Source of the DNA: Actinoplanes auranticolor
Lineage (GTDB): Bacteria; Actinomycetota; Actinomycetes; Mycobacteriales; Micromonosporaceae
Assembly (NCBI RefSeq): GCF_018332655.1
Contig: NZ_BOQL01000021.1
Location: 248,001-312,000 of the forward strand
Direction of reading: 5' to 3'
DNA: 64,000 bases
The notes beneath the pieces were generated by a model that was not told the origin of the DNA, ran no database searches, and worked only from the letters and a program-made list of their open reading frames with translations. This document shows positions 49,071 to 57,998 of this stretch, piece after piece. Both the position numbers and the translations under genes were made by a program. Numbering within the stretch: the stretch's first letter is position 1; each line of letters opens with the position of its first letter.

Positions 49071-49517
49071 CTACCTCAGTCGGGCGACCAGCGCGCGCAG
49101 CCACCGGCGGAAGGACCAAGCGTCGGCGTTCCTACCGGACGTCGGCAGAGGCGGTGGCGGTGTCCACCGGTATCCCGCCTCGGAGATGTGCCGCAGCATC
49201 CACACTCGTCCCTGCTCACCCGTGGTGTGCCAGGTGTAGCTCATCGGCCGGGCCCGCATCGCCTGTTCCCGGGGGCCGGCGTGCCGCGCGCGGGCTGCTC
49301 GCCACCTGCCTCGCGGGCCCGGTCCCAGGGGTAGATTGTGCGCCCGGTCCGCCAGCACCCGGATCTCCATGAGCACTTCGTCGGCATTCACCGTTCCCGG
49401 GTGGCGGCTCGGTTTCCCGGCCAGGGCGCGGATCTCGATCAGAGCCTGATAGGCGAGCAGACCCCCGACCGTGCGGTCGTCGGCCTCCACGCCGGAGACT
49501 TCCGGGGTTCGGGACAC
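49071..49517 (-). CDS. Hypothetical protein with two short repeats of an IEIRALA motif
   Basis: A 148-residue cytosolic protein I do not recognise. It contains related helices ALIEIRALAGKPSRHPG and VLMEIRVLADRAHNLP, a basic middle, then MSYTWHTTGEQGRVWMLRHI and a Pro-rich stretch before a basic tail. GTG 49517 is preceded by GATGAT at a 6-nt distance, near the leaderless pattern. Gene-like codon bias supports coding. Confidence 0.55.
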   Translation of the reverse strand: MSRTPEVSGVEADDRTVGGLLAYQALIEIRALAGKPSRHPGTVNADEVLMEIRVLADRAHNLPLGPGPRGRWRAARARHAGPREQAMRARPMSYTWHTTGEQGRVWMLRHISEAGYRWTPPPPLPTSGRNADAWSFRRWLRALVARLR

Positions 49518-49544
49518 GCTGCCATCATCGCTTCCCGCCGCCAG

Positions 49545-49625
49545 GTCAGTTTGAGGTGACGCTTCCTGTGGTCAGGTCGGGTTGAGGTGACGCTCTCCGC
49601 GGTGAGGTCGGGTTGAGGTTCATGT
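49545..49625. repeat. Degenerate 26-31 bp tandem repeat, three copies
   Basis: GTCAGGTCGGGTTGAGGTGA-like units begin at about 49545, 49571 and 49602, between the promoter of the hypothetical gene and the end of the MDR gene. Copies differ by short indels. No gene assigned. Confidence 0.65.
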
Positions 49626-50588
49626 TCAGGTGACGGTGATGACGACGTTGCCGGTCTTGTGGCCGCTGTCGACGTACCGGTGCGCCTCGGCGAGCTCGGC
49701 CAGTGGGTAGCTGCGGTCCATGATGATCCGGAGCGCGTCCTGCGCGAGCAGGTCGCGCAGCTCGGCCAGCGCCGCGTGCTTGCGCACCGACATGCCGGTG
49801 CGGACCCGCGGTCCACCGGTGACCGCGGTACGCAGGGCGAGCACGTTGTTCACCAGCCCCGTCGTGGGCAGGTAGCAGCCCCGAGGTGCCAGCACCGGCC
49901 GGCACCGGGCGAACGAGCTCCGCCCCACGGTGTCGAAGACAGCGTCGTACCGCTCGCCGCCGGCGGTGAAGTCCTCGACGGTGTAGTCGAAGACCCGTTC
50001 CGCCCCCAGTGACTCGACAAGCTTCACGTTGCGGCCGCTGCACACGGCGTGGACCACGGCACCGGTCCGCCTCGCGAGCTGAACCGCGTACGTGCCGATG
50101 CTGCCGGAGCCGCCGATGACCAGGACCCGTTGTCCTGATCGGATCCGGGCCAGTTCGCGCAGGAAGTACCAGGCCGTGGTGAAGCCGTCCACGGTTGCCG
50201 CGGCCTGCTGGTAGCTGACGTTCGGTGGCATCCAGGTGAGCGATGCCCGCTCGGACAGGCATTTGTACTCGGCGTTCGCCCCGACGCCGAAGCCGGTGAA
50301 TCCGAAGACGCGATCGCCGATCTCATAGCGCCGCGCCGCCGGGCCGACAGCCGTGACCTGGCCGGCGAACTCCAGCCCGAGCACCCGGACGCCCTTGCGG
50401 GGCCGGCGCGGTCCGAGGATGAGTCTGCCCCAGCGGGGCTCACCCCGGCGCATGCCGCATTCGGCGGAGGTGACCGTGGTCGCGTGCACCTGAACCTGAA
50501 CCTGGTCGCCGCGGGGCACGGGCGTGGGCAGGTCGACCGGGGTGAGGACTTCGGGCGGACCGTACGCCTGGAACATCACCGCTCGCAT
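49626..50588 (-). CDS. Zinc-independent MDR alcohol dehydrogenase / quinone oxidoreductase-like
   Basis: A 320-residue NAD(P)H-dependent medium-chain oxidoreductase: N-terminal GroES-like domain (RAVMFQAYGPPEVLTPVDLP), cofactor motif VLVIGGSGSIGTYAVQLAR, and terminal SGHKTGNVVITV. No structural zinc cysteines are seen, fitting quinone-oxidoreductase-like members. ATG 50588 lies 6 nt after CATGAT, a near-match to the leaderless box. Confidence 0.88.
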   Translation of the reverse strand: MRAVMFQAYGPPEVLTPVDLPTPVPRGDQVQVQVHATTVTSAECGMRRGEPRWGRLILGPRRPRKGVRVLGLEFAGQVTAVGPAARRYEIGDRVFGFTGFGVGANAEYKCLSERASLTWMPPNVSYQQAAATVDGFTTAWYFLRELARIRSGQRVLVIGGSGSIGTYAVQLARRTGAVVHAVCSGRNVKLVESLGAERVFDYTVEDFTAGGERYDAVFDTVGRSSFARCRPVLAPRGCYLPTTGLVNNVLALRTAVTGGPRVRTGMSVRKHAALAELRDLLAQDALRIIMDRSYPLAELAEAHRYVDSGHKTGNVVITVT

Positions 50589-50675
50589 GGGCTCATCATG
50601 GGGAGGCGCCGCTGTGACCGCGCTGAGGGCGCCGCGCGGTAGCGAGTCGCTGGCGACGGCGCGGCAACGCTAACG

Positions 50676-50715
50676 GGGCGGGGCAGGACGGGGCAGGGCA
50701 GGACGGGGCGTGGCG
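50676..50715. repeat. GGGGCAGGAC low-complexity tandem
   Basis: GGGGCAGGAC is repeated with variants (GGGGCAGGGCAGGAC, GGGGCGTGGCGGG) just after the AraC gene's 3' end; simple-sequence expansion, no coding sign. Confidence 0.6.
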
Positions 50716-50717
50716 GG

Positions 50718-51617
50718 TCAGGGCACGGACAGCTCGGAGGACTGGGTGGCCTCGCGGAGGCGGGCCGCGTCCTGGCTCGGTGGTGCGCCGAACTGGCGGC
50801 GGTACTCGCGGCTGAACTGCGACGGGCTGTCGTAGCCGACCTGGTGGCTGACCGCCGTCACGTCGCCCGGGCGGGTGGCCAGCAGCAGCCGGGCCTGCTG
50901 GAGCCGGATCTGTTTCTGGAACTGGATCGGGCTCATCGCGGTGACCGCCTGGAAATTGCGGTAGAACGCGGACACGCTCATACCGCTCATCCGCGCCACG
51001 TCCTCCACCCGGAACGACTCCCGGTAGTTCTCGCGGATCCACCGGACCGCGCGGGCGACGTGGGCCAGGCTGCTGTCGGCCAGGCCGAGCTGGCGGACGG
51101 TGGCACCCTGCTCGCCGGTGATGAGCCGCCACAGGATCTCCCGCTCGATCAACGGGGCCAGCACCGGGATGTCGCGTGGCCGGTCGAGCAGACGCAGCAT
51201 CCGCACGGCCGCGTCGATGAGCTCGGCCGGCGCGTCGCTGACAGCCATCGCGGACGGTGTGCCGCCGCCCCGGGGAAGGTCGCCGGGCGCGGCGAGCAGC
51301 AGCTGGGCGATCGCCGCCGGCTGCAGGACCAGCCCGAAGCCGAGCGCCGGGCGCGCGGTGCTCGCCTCGGTGTAGTGACCGGTGACCGGCAGGTCGACCG
51401 ACGCGACCAGGTACTGCCCGGCGCGGTACTCGTACACCCGGTCGCCCAGCGCGAGTGTCTTCGCGCCCTGGGCGATGAGGGCCAGGACCATCCCGGACAT
51501 CGACACCGATGACTCGAACGCCTGCTCGGCCCGGCCGATCAGGACACCGTCGATGGGGGTGGTCCAGTCTTCGCGGGCATGGCGGGCCAGCAGGGTGCGG
51601 AGTTCGTCGAGGGGCAC
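50718..51617 (-). CDS. AraC family transcriptional regulator (AraC_N type)
   Basis: A 299-residue regulator with an N-terminal effector domain (PLDELRTLLARHAREDW; YLVASVDLPVTGHYTEAS) and C-terminal AraC helix-turn-helix pair (MSVSAFYRNFQAVTAMSPIQ; YDSPSQFSREYRRQFGAPP). GTG 51617 is supported by TCTAAT exactly 6 nt upstream; the longer frame to TTG 51668 would run through the promoter. Divergent from the SDR gene at 51778, the usual target of this subfamily. Confidence 0.88.
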   Translation of the reverse strand: MPLDELRTLLARHAREDWTTPIDGVLIGRAEQAFESSVSMSGMVLALIAQGAKTLALGDRVYEYRAGQYLVASVDLPVTGHYTEASTARPALGFGLVLQPAAIAQLLLAAPGDLPRGGGTPSAMAVSDAPAELIDAAVRMLRLLDRPRDIPVLAPLIEREILWRLITGEQGATVRQLGLADSSLAHVARAVRWIRENYRESFRVEDVARMSGMSVSAFYRNFQAVTAMSPIQFQKQIRLQQARLLLATRPGDVTAVSHQVGYDSPSQFSREYRRQFGAPPSQDAARLREATQSSELSVP

Positions 51618-51777
51618 GGATCGATTAGAGCATCCCGCCGCGTTCCTCACAAGGAGAGGATCAGGCAAGGGTACGGGAGCATTGCTCTACTGTTCGACCT
51701 GCTCACGATGCTGGAATGGATCCATCGACATCGCAGGGAGCTGCCCAAGGCTCCAGGATCGAACAGGTGGGTACAGC

Positions 51778-52551
51778 ATGAAGGTCGCCATCGTCATCGG
51801 CGCCAGCTCGGGCATCGGGCAGAGCACAGCCATCCAGCTCGCCAAGCGGGGGACGGACGTCATCCTCACCTACAGCGGCAACGAGGCCGGCGCCCGGGAC
51901 ACCGTCGCCGCCGTCGAGAAGGAGGGTGGCACCGCCGTCGCTCTGCGGCTCGACATCGGCCGTAGCGAGACCTTCCCGGAGTTCCGCGAGCAGGTCGGGG
52001 CGGCACTGCGTGACACCTGGCAGCGGGACACGTTCGACTACCTGGTCAACAACGCCGGCTTCGGCGGGATGGCCATGTTCACCGACACCACCGAGGAACT
52101 GTTCGACAAGTTCATGCGGGTCCTGCTCAAGGGTCCGTACTTCCTGACCCAGACCCTGCTGCCCCTGCTGGTCGACGGCGGCGCTGTGGTTAACGTGAGC
52201 AGCAACTCGGCGCTGCCGACCGGACTGGTGGACGCCGGCTTCTCCGCGTACGCCACGATGAAGGGCGGCCTGAACGTACTGACCCGCTATCTGGCCAAGG
52301 AGTTCGCGCCCCGCGGCATCCGGGTCAACGCCGTCTCGCCCGGCCCGACGCGGACCCGGCTCTCCGACTCTTCCGGGGTGGCCGCCTTCGAGGCGTACCC
52401 CGAGGTCATCCCCGCGCTCGCGGCCAAGACCGCCCTCGGCCGCATCGGCGAGCCCGACGACATCGCCATGGTGATCGCGACCCTCCTCGGCGAGGACGGC
52501 CGCTGGATCACGGCGCAGAACATCGAGGTCTCCGGCGGCTACGACCTCTGA
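51778..52551 (+). CDS. Short-chain dehydrogenase/reductase
   Basis: A 257-residue classical SDR: cofactor motif VIGASSGIGQSTA, NNAGFG, catalytic YATMK and the C-terminal SGGYDL. Probably reduces a carbonyl compound with NADPH (Asn/Ser rather than Asp after strand 2). ATG 51778 is chosen at the start of the Rossmann fold; no strong ribosome-binding site is visible. Divergent from the AraC gene. Confidence 0.9.
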   Translation: MKVAIVIGASSGIGQSTAIQLAKRGTDVILTYSGNEAGARDTVAAVEKEGGTAVALRLDIGRSETFPEFREQVGAALRDTWQRDTFDYLVNNAGFGGMAMFTDTTEELFDKFMRVLLKGPYFLTQTLLPLLVDGGAVVNVSSNSALPTGLVDAGFSAYATMKGGLNVLTRYLAKEFAPRGIRVNAVSPGPTRTRLSDSSGVAAFEAYPEVIPALAAKTALGRIGEPDDIAMVIATLLGEDGRWITAQNIEVSGGYDL

Positions 52552-52583
52552 CCGCGCCGATCCGCACGGCCTGAGGTGTCGGG

Positions 52584-53355
52584 ATGGCTGTCATGCAGAC
52601 CGTGGCCCGGATCCGCGTGGGTGCTGGAGCTGCCGTCGAGCGGCTGGTGTGCCATCCCCGCCTTCCGCTGGTCGCCGGCCCGGCCTCCGGGAGCCCGGCG
52701 GTGCGCATCTGGGACTGTGCGGGGCAGGACCTGCGGGAGATCGGGATCATCGACCGGGACCGGATGCCCCGGTGGCGTGGCATCCGACCCAGCCCCTGCC
52801 GGTGGCGTCCGGCGAGGACGGCGTGACGCAGTGGACCGCCTCGGGAATGTCCTACGTGGAGGTTGTGCCTGCCACCACGGCGTGCCGGTATCTGGCTTTC
52901 AGTCCGGACGGCCGAGCGTCGGGGGCGTCACCGTCGTCGAGCAGCACGACCTACGGCTCGGTGTCGTCGGACGTCATCGACCTCGCCGCGGGAACCGTCG
53001 CGCCCGCAGTCCAGCTCCGCGGGGTCCGGTCTCTCGGCCGCTGCGGTGAGGTCGGATACAGCCGGACCGTGGTGGGACACCGGAGTCGCCGTGCATCCGG
53101 CCGGCGGTTTGAGGCTGACGTTCAGCAGCCATCAGGGCGCGACCCTCGGCCTGTTCGCGCGGGCCGCCGGGACCGCGATGCGGGTGCTCCGCCGGGCGCT
53201 GATCCTGGACTGCGACGGCTACGAGACGCCGGTGTTCAGCCCGGACGAGCTGGAAGCAGGACGACCTCGCGACCGTGACCAGCGCGGAGGACACGGACCC
53301 GACGTGGCTGCGGATCCGGGCGGCCATGAACGCTGTGCGGTACCAGACGACCTGA
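52584..53355 (+). pseudogene. WD40-like repeat protein, several frameshifts
   Basis: Coding-like sequence moves between frames: frame A has VERLVCHPRLPLVAGPASGS and AVRIWDCAGQDLREIGIIDR up to about 52790; frame B has WHPTQPLPVASGEDGVTQW and CRYLAFSPDG (52780-52910) and then SSDVIDLAAGTVAPAVQLRG; frame C has DTGVAVHPAGGLRLTFSSHQ and DCDGYETPVFSPDE to about 53250; another frame closes with DLATVTSAEDTDPTWLRIRA and TGA at 53355. The HPxxPLVA, FSPDG and VRIWD pieces are WD40-repeat signatures. At least three frame changes are needed, so the gene is dead or badly sequenced. Confidence 0.72.
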
Positions 53356-53470
53356 TCCGACCTGGTCCTGGTTCTGCTGAGTCGGCGACGCGACAGTGCG
53401 TTCGGTGAACGGATCCGGGGCCGGCGGTGACGAACAAGGTGACATGGCCACGATCTGAGGAGCCGACACC

Positions 53471-54601
53471 TTGTACCCGATCCGAAGAGTGAGTCTCATC
53501 CTGACGGCCGGCGCCGTGGCGCTGACCGTTGCTGTCCCCTCCATGGCGACCGCGGCCCCGCCACCCGCCGCCGGTACGGGACGACTGGTCCCGCTGCACT
53601 CGCTGGGTGGCCCGGGGTCGTTCGCCACCGCGATGAACGAGCGCGGCGACATCATCGGCGCCAGCATCGACGCCGCCGACAACTACCGGGCCGTCGTGTG
53701 GTGGCAGGGCCGGCGTACCCCCACCGCTGTGCCCGTCAAGGGCGCCACGGCCGGCGCCGTCAACGACAAGGGGCACATCGCCGGGTCTGTCCCGGGCGGG
53801 CTGTTCCTGTGGCGGTCCGGGTCCGTCAGGTATCTGAAGCGACCCGCCGTGGCCTCGTTCGGGGCGACCTTCCTCAACGAGCGTGATCAGGTCGCCGGCA
53901 CCGCGACCGATCGCAACGACGCCTCCCGCGCCTTCGTGTGGCAGGGCGGACGGATGACGATGCTGGCGACTCCCGCGGGGATGGACAGCCGGGCCGTCGG
54001 GATCAACAACCGGGGTCAGGTCATCGGCGTCCTCACCCGGAGCGGGGTATCGACCGAGCGGGCCGTCCTCTGGCAACGCGGCCGGATGACCGAGCTGGGC
54101 ACGCTCGGCGGCGCCGGCAGCACGCCGACGGCGATCAACGATCGTGGTCAGGTGGCCGGCACCAGCGCGGTCGCCGGGTCAGCCGACGAGCACCCGTTCC
54201 TCTGGCAGCGGGGCCGGATGACCGACCTGCTCGCCGGTACGGACGCCACCGCCGGCCGGGTCGCGGACCTCAACGAGGCCGGGATGATGACCGGCGCCGC
54301 CACCTTCGGCACCGGTGACTCGCGGCCGGTGCTGTGGCGGGCCGGCCGGATGCTCGACCTCAGCCTGCCGGGCCATGTGGGCGGCGGCGTGGACATCAAC
54401 GAGCGCGGCGACGTCACGGGTTCCACGTGGCCGGACCCGCAGAGCACCGCGGTGCCGTTCCGCTGGCGCAAGGGGCAGACCACCCTGTTCCCGGAGCCGG
54501 TCAGCGACATCGCCATCACCGTCATCGGCATCGACCGGCGCGGAGTCGTCGTGGTGGACCAGGAGACCTCGAACGGGAACTTCGTCCTGCGGTCCGCCTG
54601 A
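53471..54601 (+). CDS. Secreted HAF-repeat beta-propeller-like protein
   Basis: A 376-residue exported protein with a Sec signal peptide (LILTAGAVALTVAVPSMATA, cleavage probably after ATAAP). The mature part holds about seven HAF-type repeats of 45-50 residues, each with an INDRGQVAGT-like core and a FLWQRGRMTDL-like end. Such repeats are expected to form a beta-propeller; role unknown. The start is TTG 53471, with GAGGAG 8 nt upstream and no better codon nearby. Confidence 0.82.
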   Translation: MYPIRRVSLILTAGAVALTVAVPSMATAAPPPAAGTGRLVPLHSLGGPGSFATAMNERGDIIGASIDAADNYRAVVWWQGRRTPTAVPVKGATAGAVNDKGHIAGSVPGGLFLWRSGSVRYLKRPAVASFGATFLNERDQVAGTATDRNDASRAFVWQGGRMTMLATPAGMDSRAVGINNRGQVIGVLTRSGVSTERAVLWQRGRMTELGTLGGAGSTPTAINDRGQVAGTSAVAGSADEHPFLWQRGRMTDLLAGTDATAGRVADLNEAGMMTGAATFGTGDSRPVLWRAGRMLDLSLPGHVGGGVDINERGDVTGSTWPDPQSTAVPFRWRKGQTTLFPEPVSDIAITVIGIDRRGVVVVDQETSNGNFVLRSA

Positions 54602-54611
54602 TCCGGCACAC

Positions 54612-54640
54612 CCACGCCGGGTGCTCAGCGCCCGGCGTGG
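54612..54640 (+). terminator. Terminator hairpin after the HAF-repeat gene
   Basis: CCACGCCGGG (54612-54621) pairs with CCCGGCGTGG (54631-54640) around a 9-nt loop, 10 nt after the stop. No U-tract. Confidence 0.7.
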
Positions 54641-54768
54641 ATCCTGCGCGGAACCGGTCAGGAATCAAGAAGCGGCCGCCACCGCACCGCACATAGCGTG
54701 ACCGGCGTAGAGATCCCGCCCGCCGGCGCGCCGCGAGTCGGGGTCAGCCACTTCAGGAGGAGGTCCCC

Positions 54769-54990
54769 ATGAACAAGTGGATCCGGCAGTTCCACCGCTG
54801 GCTCGCCATCGCCTTCACGGTGACGGTCATCGTCACCTTCGTCGCCCTGGCCCAGGAGGATCCGGTGCTGTGGGTGTCCTATGTGCCACTGCTGCCGCTC
54901 GGGCTGCTGCTGTTCTCGGGTCTGTACCTGTTCGCGCTGCCCTACCTCACCAAGCGGCGCACCAAGCGACGCGTCGCCGCCGAGAGCTGA
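54769..54990 (+). CDS. Small two-span membrane protein
   Basis: A 73-residue protein with two hydrophobic segments (WLAIAFTVTVIVTFVALAQ; VPLLPLGLLLFSGLYLFALP) joined by a short loop, and a basic C-terminal tail (KRRTKRRVAAES). ATG 54769 has AGGAGGAGG 6 nt upstream, a very strong site that argues for a real gene. The N-terminal RQFHRWLA start is common in small actinobacterial membrane proteins of unknown function. Confidence 0.78.
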   Translation: MNKWIRQFHRWLAIAFTVTVIVTFVALAQEDPVLWVSYVPLLPLGLLLFSGLYLFALPYLTKRRTKRRVAAES

Positions 54991-55035
54991 AGGCCGGCCG
55001 CGGCAAGCGGCCGTCCGAAGCCGACGCGTAGCCGG

Positions 55036-55996
55036 TCAGCGACTGGCAGCGTCAGCGAGCGCCCGCTCCACAGGCACCGGCCGCCCAAGATAGAACCCCT
55101 GCCCCAGCGGCACACCACACCCAACAAGCGCATCACGTTGCGGCGCAGACTCGATCCCCTCGGCGATGACAGTGCAGCCATACTCCCGCGCGAACTCGAC
55201 CAGCGACCGGATCGAGGCCCGGCGGGCACCCTCGGCCTCCACCCCGGCCAATGACGCCCGCCCGAGCTTGAGGAAGCCCGGTTTCAGCGCCTCCATCCGG
55301 GCCGGCGTGTCGTATCCCGCACCGGCGTCGTCGACCGCGACCGGACACCCGCCGGCAAGTTCGAGAGATCCGCGCCGTCGGCGTCGGTGATCTCCAGGAC
55401 CAGCGGCCGGGTGCTCTCCGCCAGCAGCGGTTACAGCTCCCGGGGCCGCCGCAGCAGGTCGCCGGAGACGTTGACCGCCAGCCGCGTGTCCTCCGGCAGG
55501 GCGGTCGCGGACGCCAGGGCGGCTCGGATCAGCGCCGCGTCGAGGTCGGCTGGAAGACGGTGAAGAAGGTGAACTCCTCGAAGGAGCTCGACCGGGGCTG
55601 GGTCACCAGGTCGACCACGGTGTTGCCGACCCCGACGAACGCCACCATCGCGTACGTGGCCAGCACCAGGTTCAGCCCGGCGAAGACCAGGTCGTCCCAC
55701 TGGCGCAGCTGCACGTCGCGGACCACGGTGTAGGCGCAGAGGGCGATCAGAGCGATCGGGGCGAGCAGGTACGTCGTCGCGGCGATCGTCCGGTTGCGCA
55801 CTTTGGGCGTCCGTTTGAAGGCGCTCTTCTCGCCGGTGAGCAGCTGCAGGATCGAGGCGAAGCTGCCGGAGAGGTTGACCGGCAGCAGGATCAGGTTGAA
55901 GCCGTAGACCCGCAGCACGTCCAGCCGCTTGTACCTGCGCGACTCGGCCGGCCCGACCGCGAAGTCCTGGGCCGTGCCGTACGTGGACGTCACGCT
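55036..55996 (-). pseudogene. Remnant of a GT2 glycosyltransferase-EAL domain fusion
   Basis: Reading leftward: VYGFNLILLPVNLSGSFASI and LQLLTGEKSAFKRTPKVRNR, then three membrane segments, are the C-terminal membrane part of a family 2 (cellulose-synthase-like) glycosyltransferase. The chain switches frame near 55555 and becomes an EAL (cyclic-di-GMP phosphodiesterase) domain: LAVNVSGDLLRRPREL, an in-frame TAA at about 55430, another shift near 55345, then GFLKLGRASLAG and VIAEGIESAPQRDALVGCGV, GQGFYLGRP, stop at 55036. The N-terminal catalytic half is absent: the sequence switches to chitinase remnant on the other strand near 55990. Confidence 0.72.
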
Positions 55997-56746
55997 GACG
56001 CCGACCTTCGAGTTTCAGGATCCGGCGGTCAATCCGGCGAACGACGTGGCCCTCGCCTTCGTGGTGGCCGACCCGAAGGACGGTTGCGCGCCCAGCTGGG
56101 GTGGCGCCTACACCCCGGACGAGGCGGCCGCCTCGCTGGAGCTGGACCGCCGGATCAGCCAGCTGCGCTCCGCCGGCGGCGACATCCTGCTCACACCAAC
56201 GTCGTCGTGCACTCCAACACCTGCAGCGGCGTGGCCCAGGACGCGCTGGCCTTCTCGTCGGTCTTCGCGGGCCTGCCCGGCAGCGCGGTGGGTATCTCCG
56301 GCCGCGACTCCGTGGCGATCCCGGACCGGGCGCCGGTCGTGGACGACCCGGAGACCAGCCCGTACCCGGTCTGGCGGCTCACCGCCCAGTACGTGAGCGG
56401 ATACAAGGTGGTCTGGCACGGCGTCGTCTACGAGGCGAAGTGGGTCAACCAGGGCTTCGACCCGTCGGCGGCGGGGGACGGGTCCAGCCCCAGCCCGTGG
56501 TCGGTGATCGGACCGGTCAGCCCGTCGGAGAAGGCGCCGCGCCCGAGCCCGGCGGTGACCGGGGTGACCGACAAATGGGATCCGGCCGAGGTCTACGCCC
56601 GGGGGGACCGGGTGCTGTTCGATGCGCTGCCGCACCAGGCCCGATGGTCGACCACGGGCGGCGCGCCCTCCACCGAATACCCGACCGACCCGGACGACCC
56701 GTGGCAACCGCTGTTCACCGTGCCGGGCGAGCCGCCGACGAACTGA
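55950..56746 (+). pseudogene. GH18 chitinase-like gene with internal deletion
   Basis: Rightward remnant. The first block (YVDVTLTPTFEFQDPAVNPA; CAPSWGGAYTPDEAAASLEL; RISQLRSAGGDIL) is the start of the catalytic barrel of actinobacterial family 18 glycosidases. Near 56190 the frame changes and the text jumps to THTNVVVHSNTCSGVAQDAL, the far end of the domain; the catalytic DxDxE strand is missing. Two carbohydrate-binding modules follow intact (YPVWRLTAQYVSGYKVVWHG; WDPAEVYARGDRVLFDALPH), stop at 56746. Signal peptide and promoter are gone. Confidence 0.7.
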
Positions 56747-56812
56747 CGGCATGCCATCCTTCTCTTTCGATGTGGCCGGGGCGTGCCGGCCGCTCCTGGG
56801 GGAGGAGCTCGC

Positions 56813-57988
56813 ATGGTCGCGATCCGGGTGGCGAGGCTGTTCGACGGCGAACGGATGCACGACGGCGGAGCCGTGGTGCTCGTGTCCGGCGGCCGGATCG
56901 CCGAGGTACGGCTCGGGACGGATGCGGTGCCCGAGGACCTGCCGGTGGTCGAGGCGCCGGACGGCACGCTGCTGCCGGGGCTGATCGACGCGCACGTCCA
57001 CCTGTGTGCGGACAGCGGACCGGGCGCGCTCGACCGGCTCGCCGACCTGCCCGATGCCGAGGTGTCCGGGGTGATCGAGGCGTCGTTGCGGGCCCAGCTG
57101 GCCGCGGGCGTGACCGCGGTCCGGGACCTGGGGGACCGGCGCGGGGCGGTGCCGGCCTGGCGGGCCGCGGCCGGTGCCGGACTGCCCACCGTGGTCGCCT
57201 CGGGCGCACCGCTGACCACGGTCGGCGGGCACTGCGGGTCGATGGGCGGCGAGGTCCGCGGGGTGGCGGAGATCCGGACCGCGGTCCGGGACCGGGCCGC
57301 CGCGGGCGCCGACGTCGTGAAGATCATGGCCAGCGGTGGCGTGTTCACGCCCGGCACGGACACCACGCGGCCGCAGTTCACCGACGAGGAGCTCACCGCG
57401 GCCGTACGGGCGGCCCACGAGCACGGCTTGCCGATCACCGCGCACGCCCACGCGACCTCCGCCGTCCGGCAGGCACTGCGGGCCGGGGTCGACGGCATCG
57501 AGCACTGCACCTGCGTGACCGCGACCGGCACCCGGGTCGAGGACGACCTGGCGGCCGCGCTCGCCGAGGCGGGGACCGCGGTCTGTGCCACGCTCGGCTC
57601 GGACCCCGCCGTGGTGGTGCCGCCGGCCGTGCTGGCGATGGCCGAGCGCGCGGGTCTGACCCAGGCCGCTCTGCAGGACGGGGCGGCCCGGCTGTACCGG
57701 GCCGGGGTGCGCCTCGTGGCCGGCTCGGACGCCGGGATCGGCCCGGCCAAACCGCACGGCATCCTGCCCGCCACCATCGCGGAGTACGTGCACTCCGGCA
57801 TCGACCCCGCGACCGCCCTGGCCGCTGCTACGTCGGTCGCCGCGCAGGTCTGCGGGCTGGCCGGGCGCGGTCGCATCCGCCGGGGCGAGGACGCCGACCT
57901 CGTGCTCGTGGACGGCGACCCGACCCGGGACATCACGACGCTGGCCCGGCCGCGGGCGGTCTACCTCGCCGGTGAGCCGGTTGCCTGA
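56813..57988 (+). CDS. Metal-dependent amidohydrolase (imidazolonepropionase-like)
   Basis: A 391-residue cytosolic hydrolase. First metal-binding motif LIDAHVHL, then KIMASGGVFTPG (Lys likely carboxylated or metal-near), ITAHAHATSA and IEHCT (His ligands), and VAGSDAG (Asp). This is the set of the cyclic amidohydrolase/aryldialkylphosphatase-related group. Substrate unknown: dipeptides, lactams or organophosphate-like compounds have all been shown for relatives. ATG 56813 is 5 nt after GGAGGAG. Convergent with the ABC exporter, 10 nt apart. Confidence 0.87.
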   Translation: MVAIRVARLFDGERMHDGGAVVLVSGGRIAEVRLGTDAVPEDLPVVEAPDGTLLPGLIDAHVHLCADSGPGALDRLADLPDAEVSGVIEASLRAQLAAGVTAVRDLGDRRGAVPAWRAAAGAGLPTVVASGAPLTTVGGHCGSMGGEVRGVAEIRTAVRDRAAAGADVVKIMASGGVFTPGTDTTRPQFTDEELTAAVRAAHEHGLPITAHAHATSAVRQALRAGVDGIEHCTCVTATGTRVEDDLAAALAEAGTAVCATLGSDPAVVVPPAVLAMAERAGLTQAALQDGAARLYRAGVRLVAGSDAGIGPAKPHGILPATIAEYVHSGIDPATALAAATSVAAQVCGLAGRGRIRRGEDADLVLVDGDPTRDITTLARPRAVYLAGEPVA

Positions 57989-57998
57989 ACGGTCTCGG

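Noticed and set aside
49545..49625. CRISPR or integron-like repeats
   Set aside because: Degenerate adjacent units with no spacers, no cas or integrase genes nearby.
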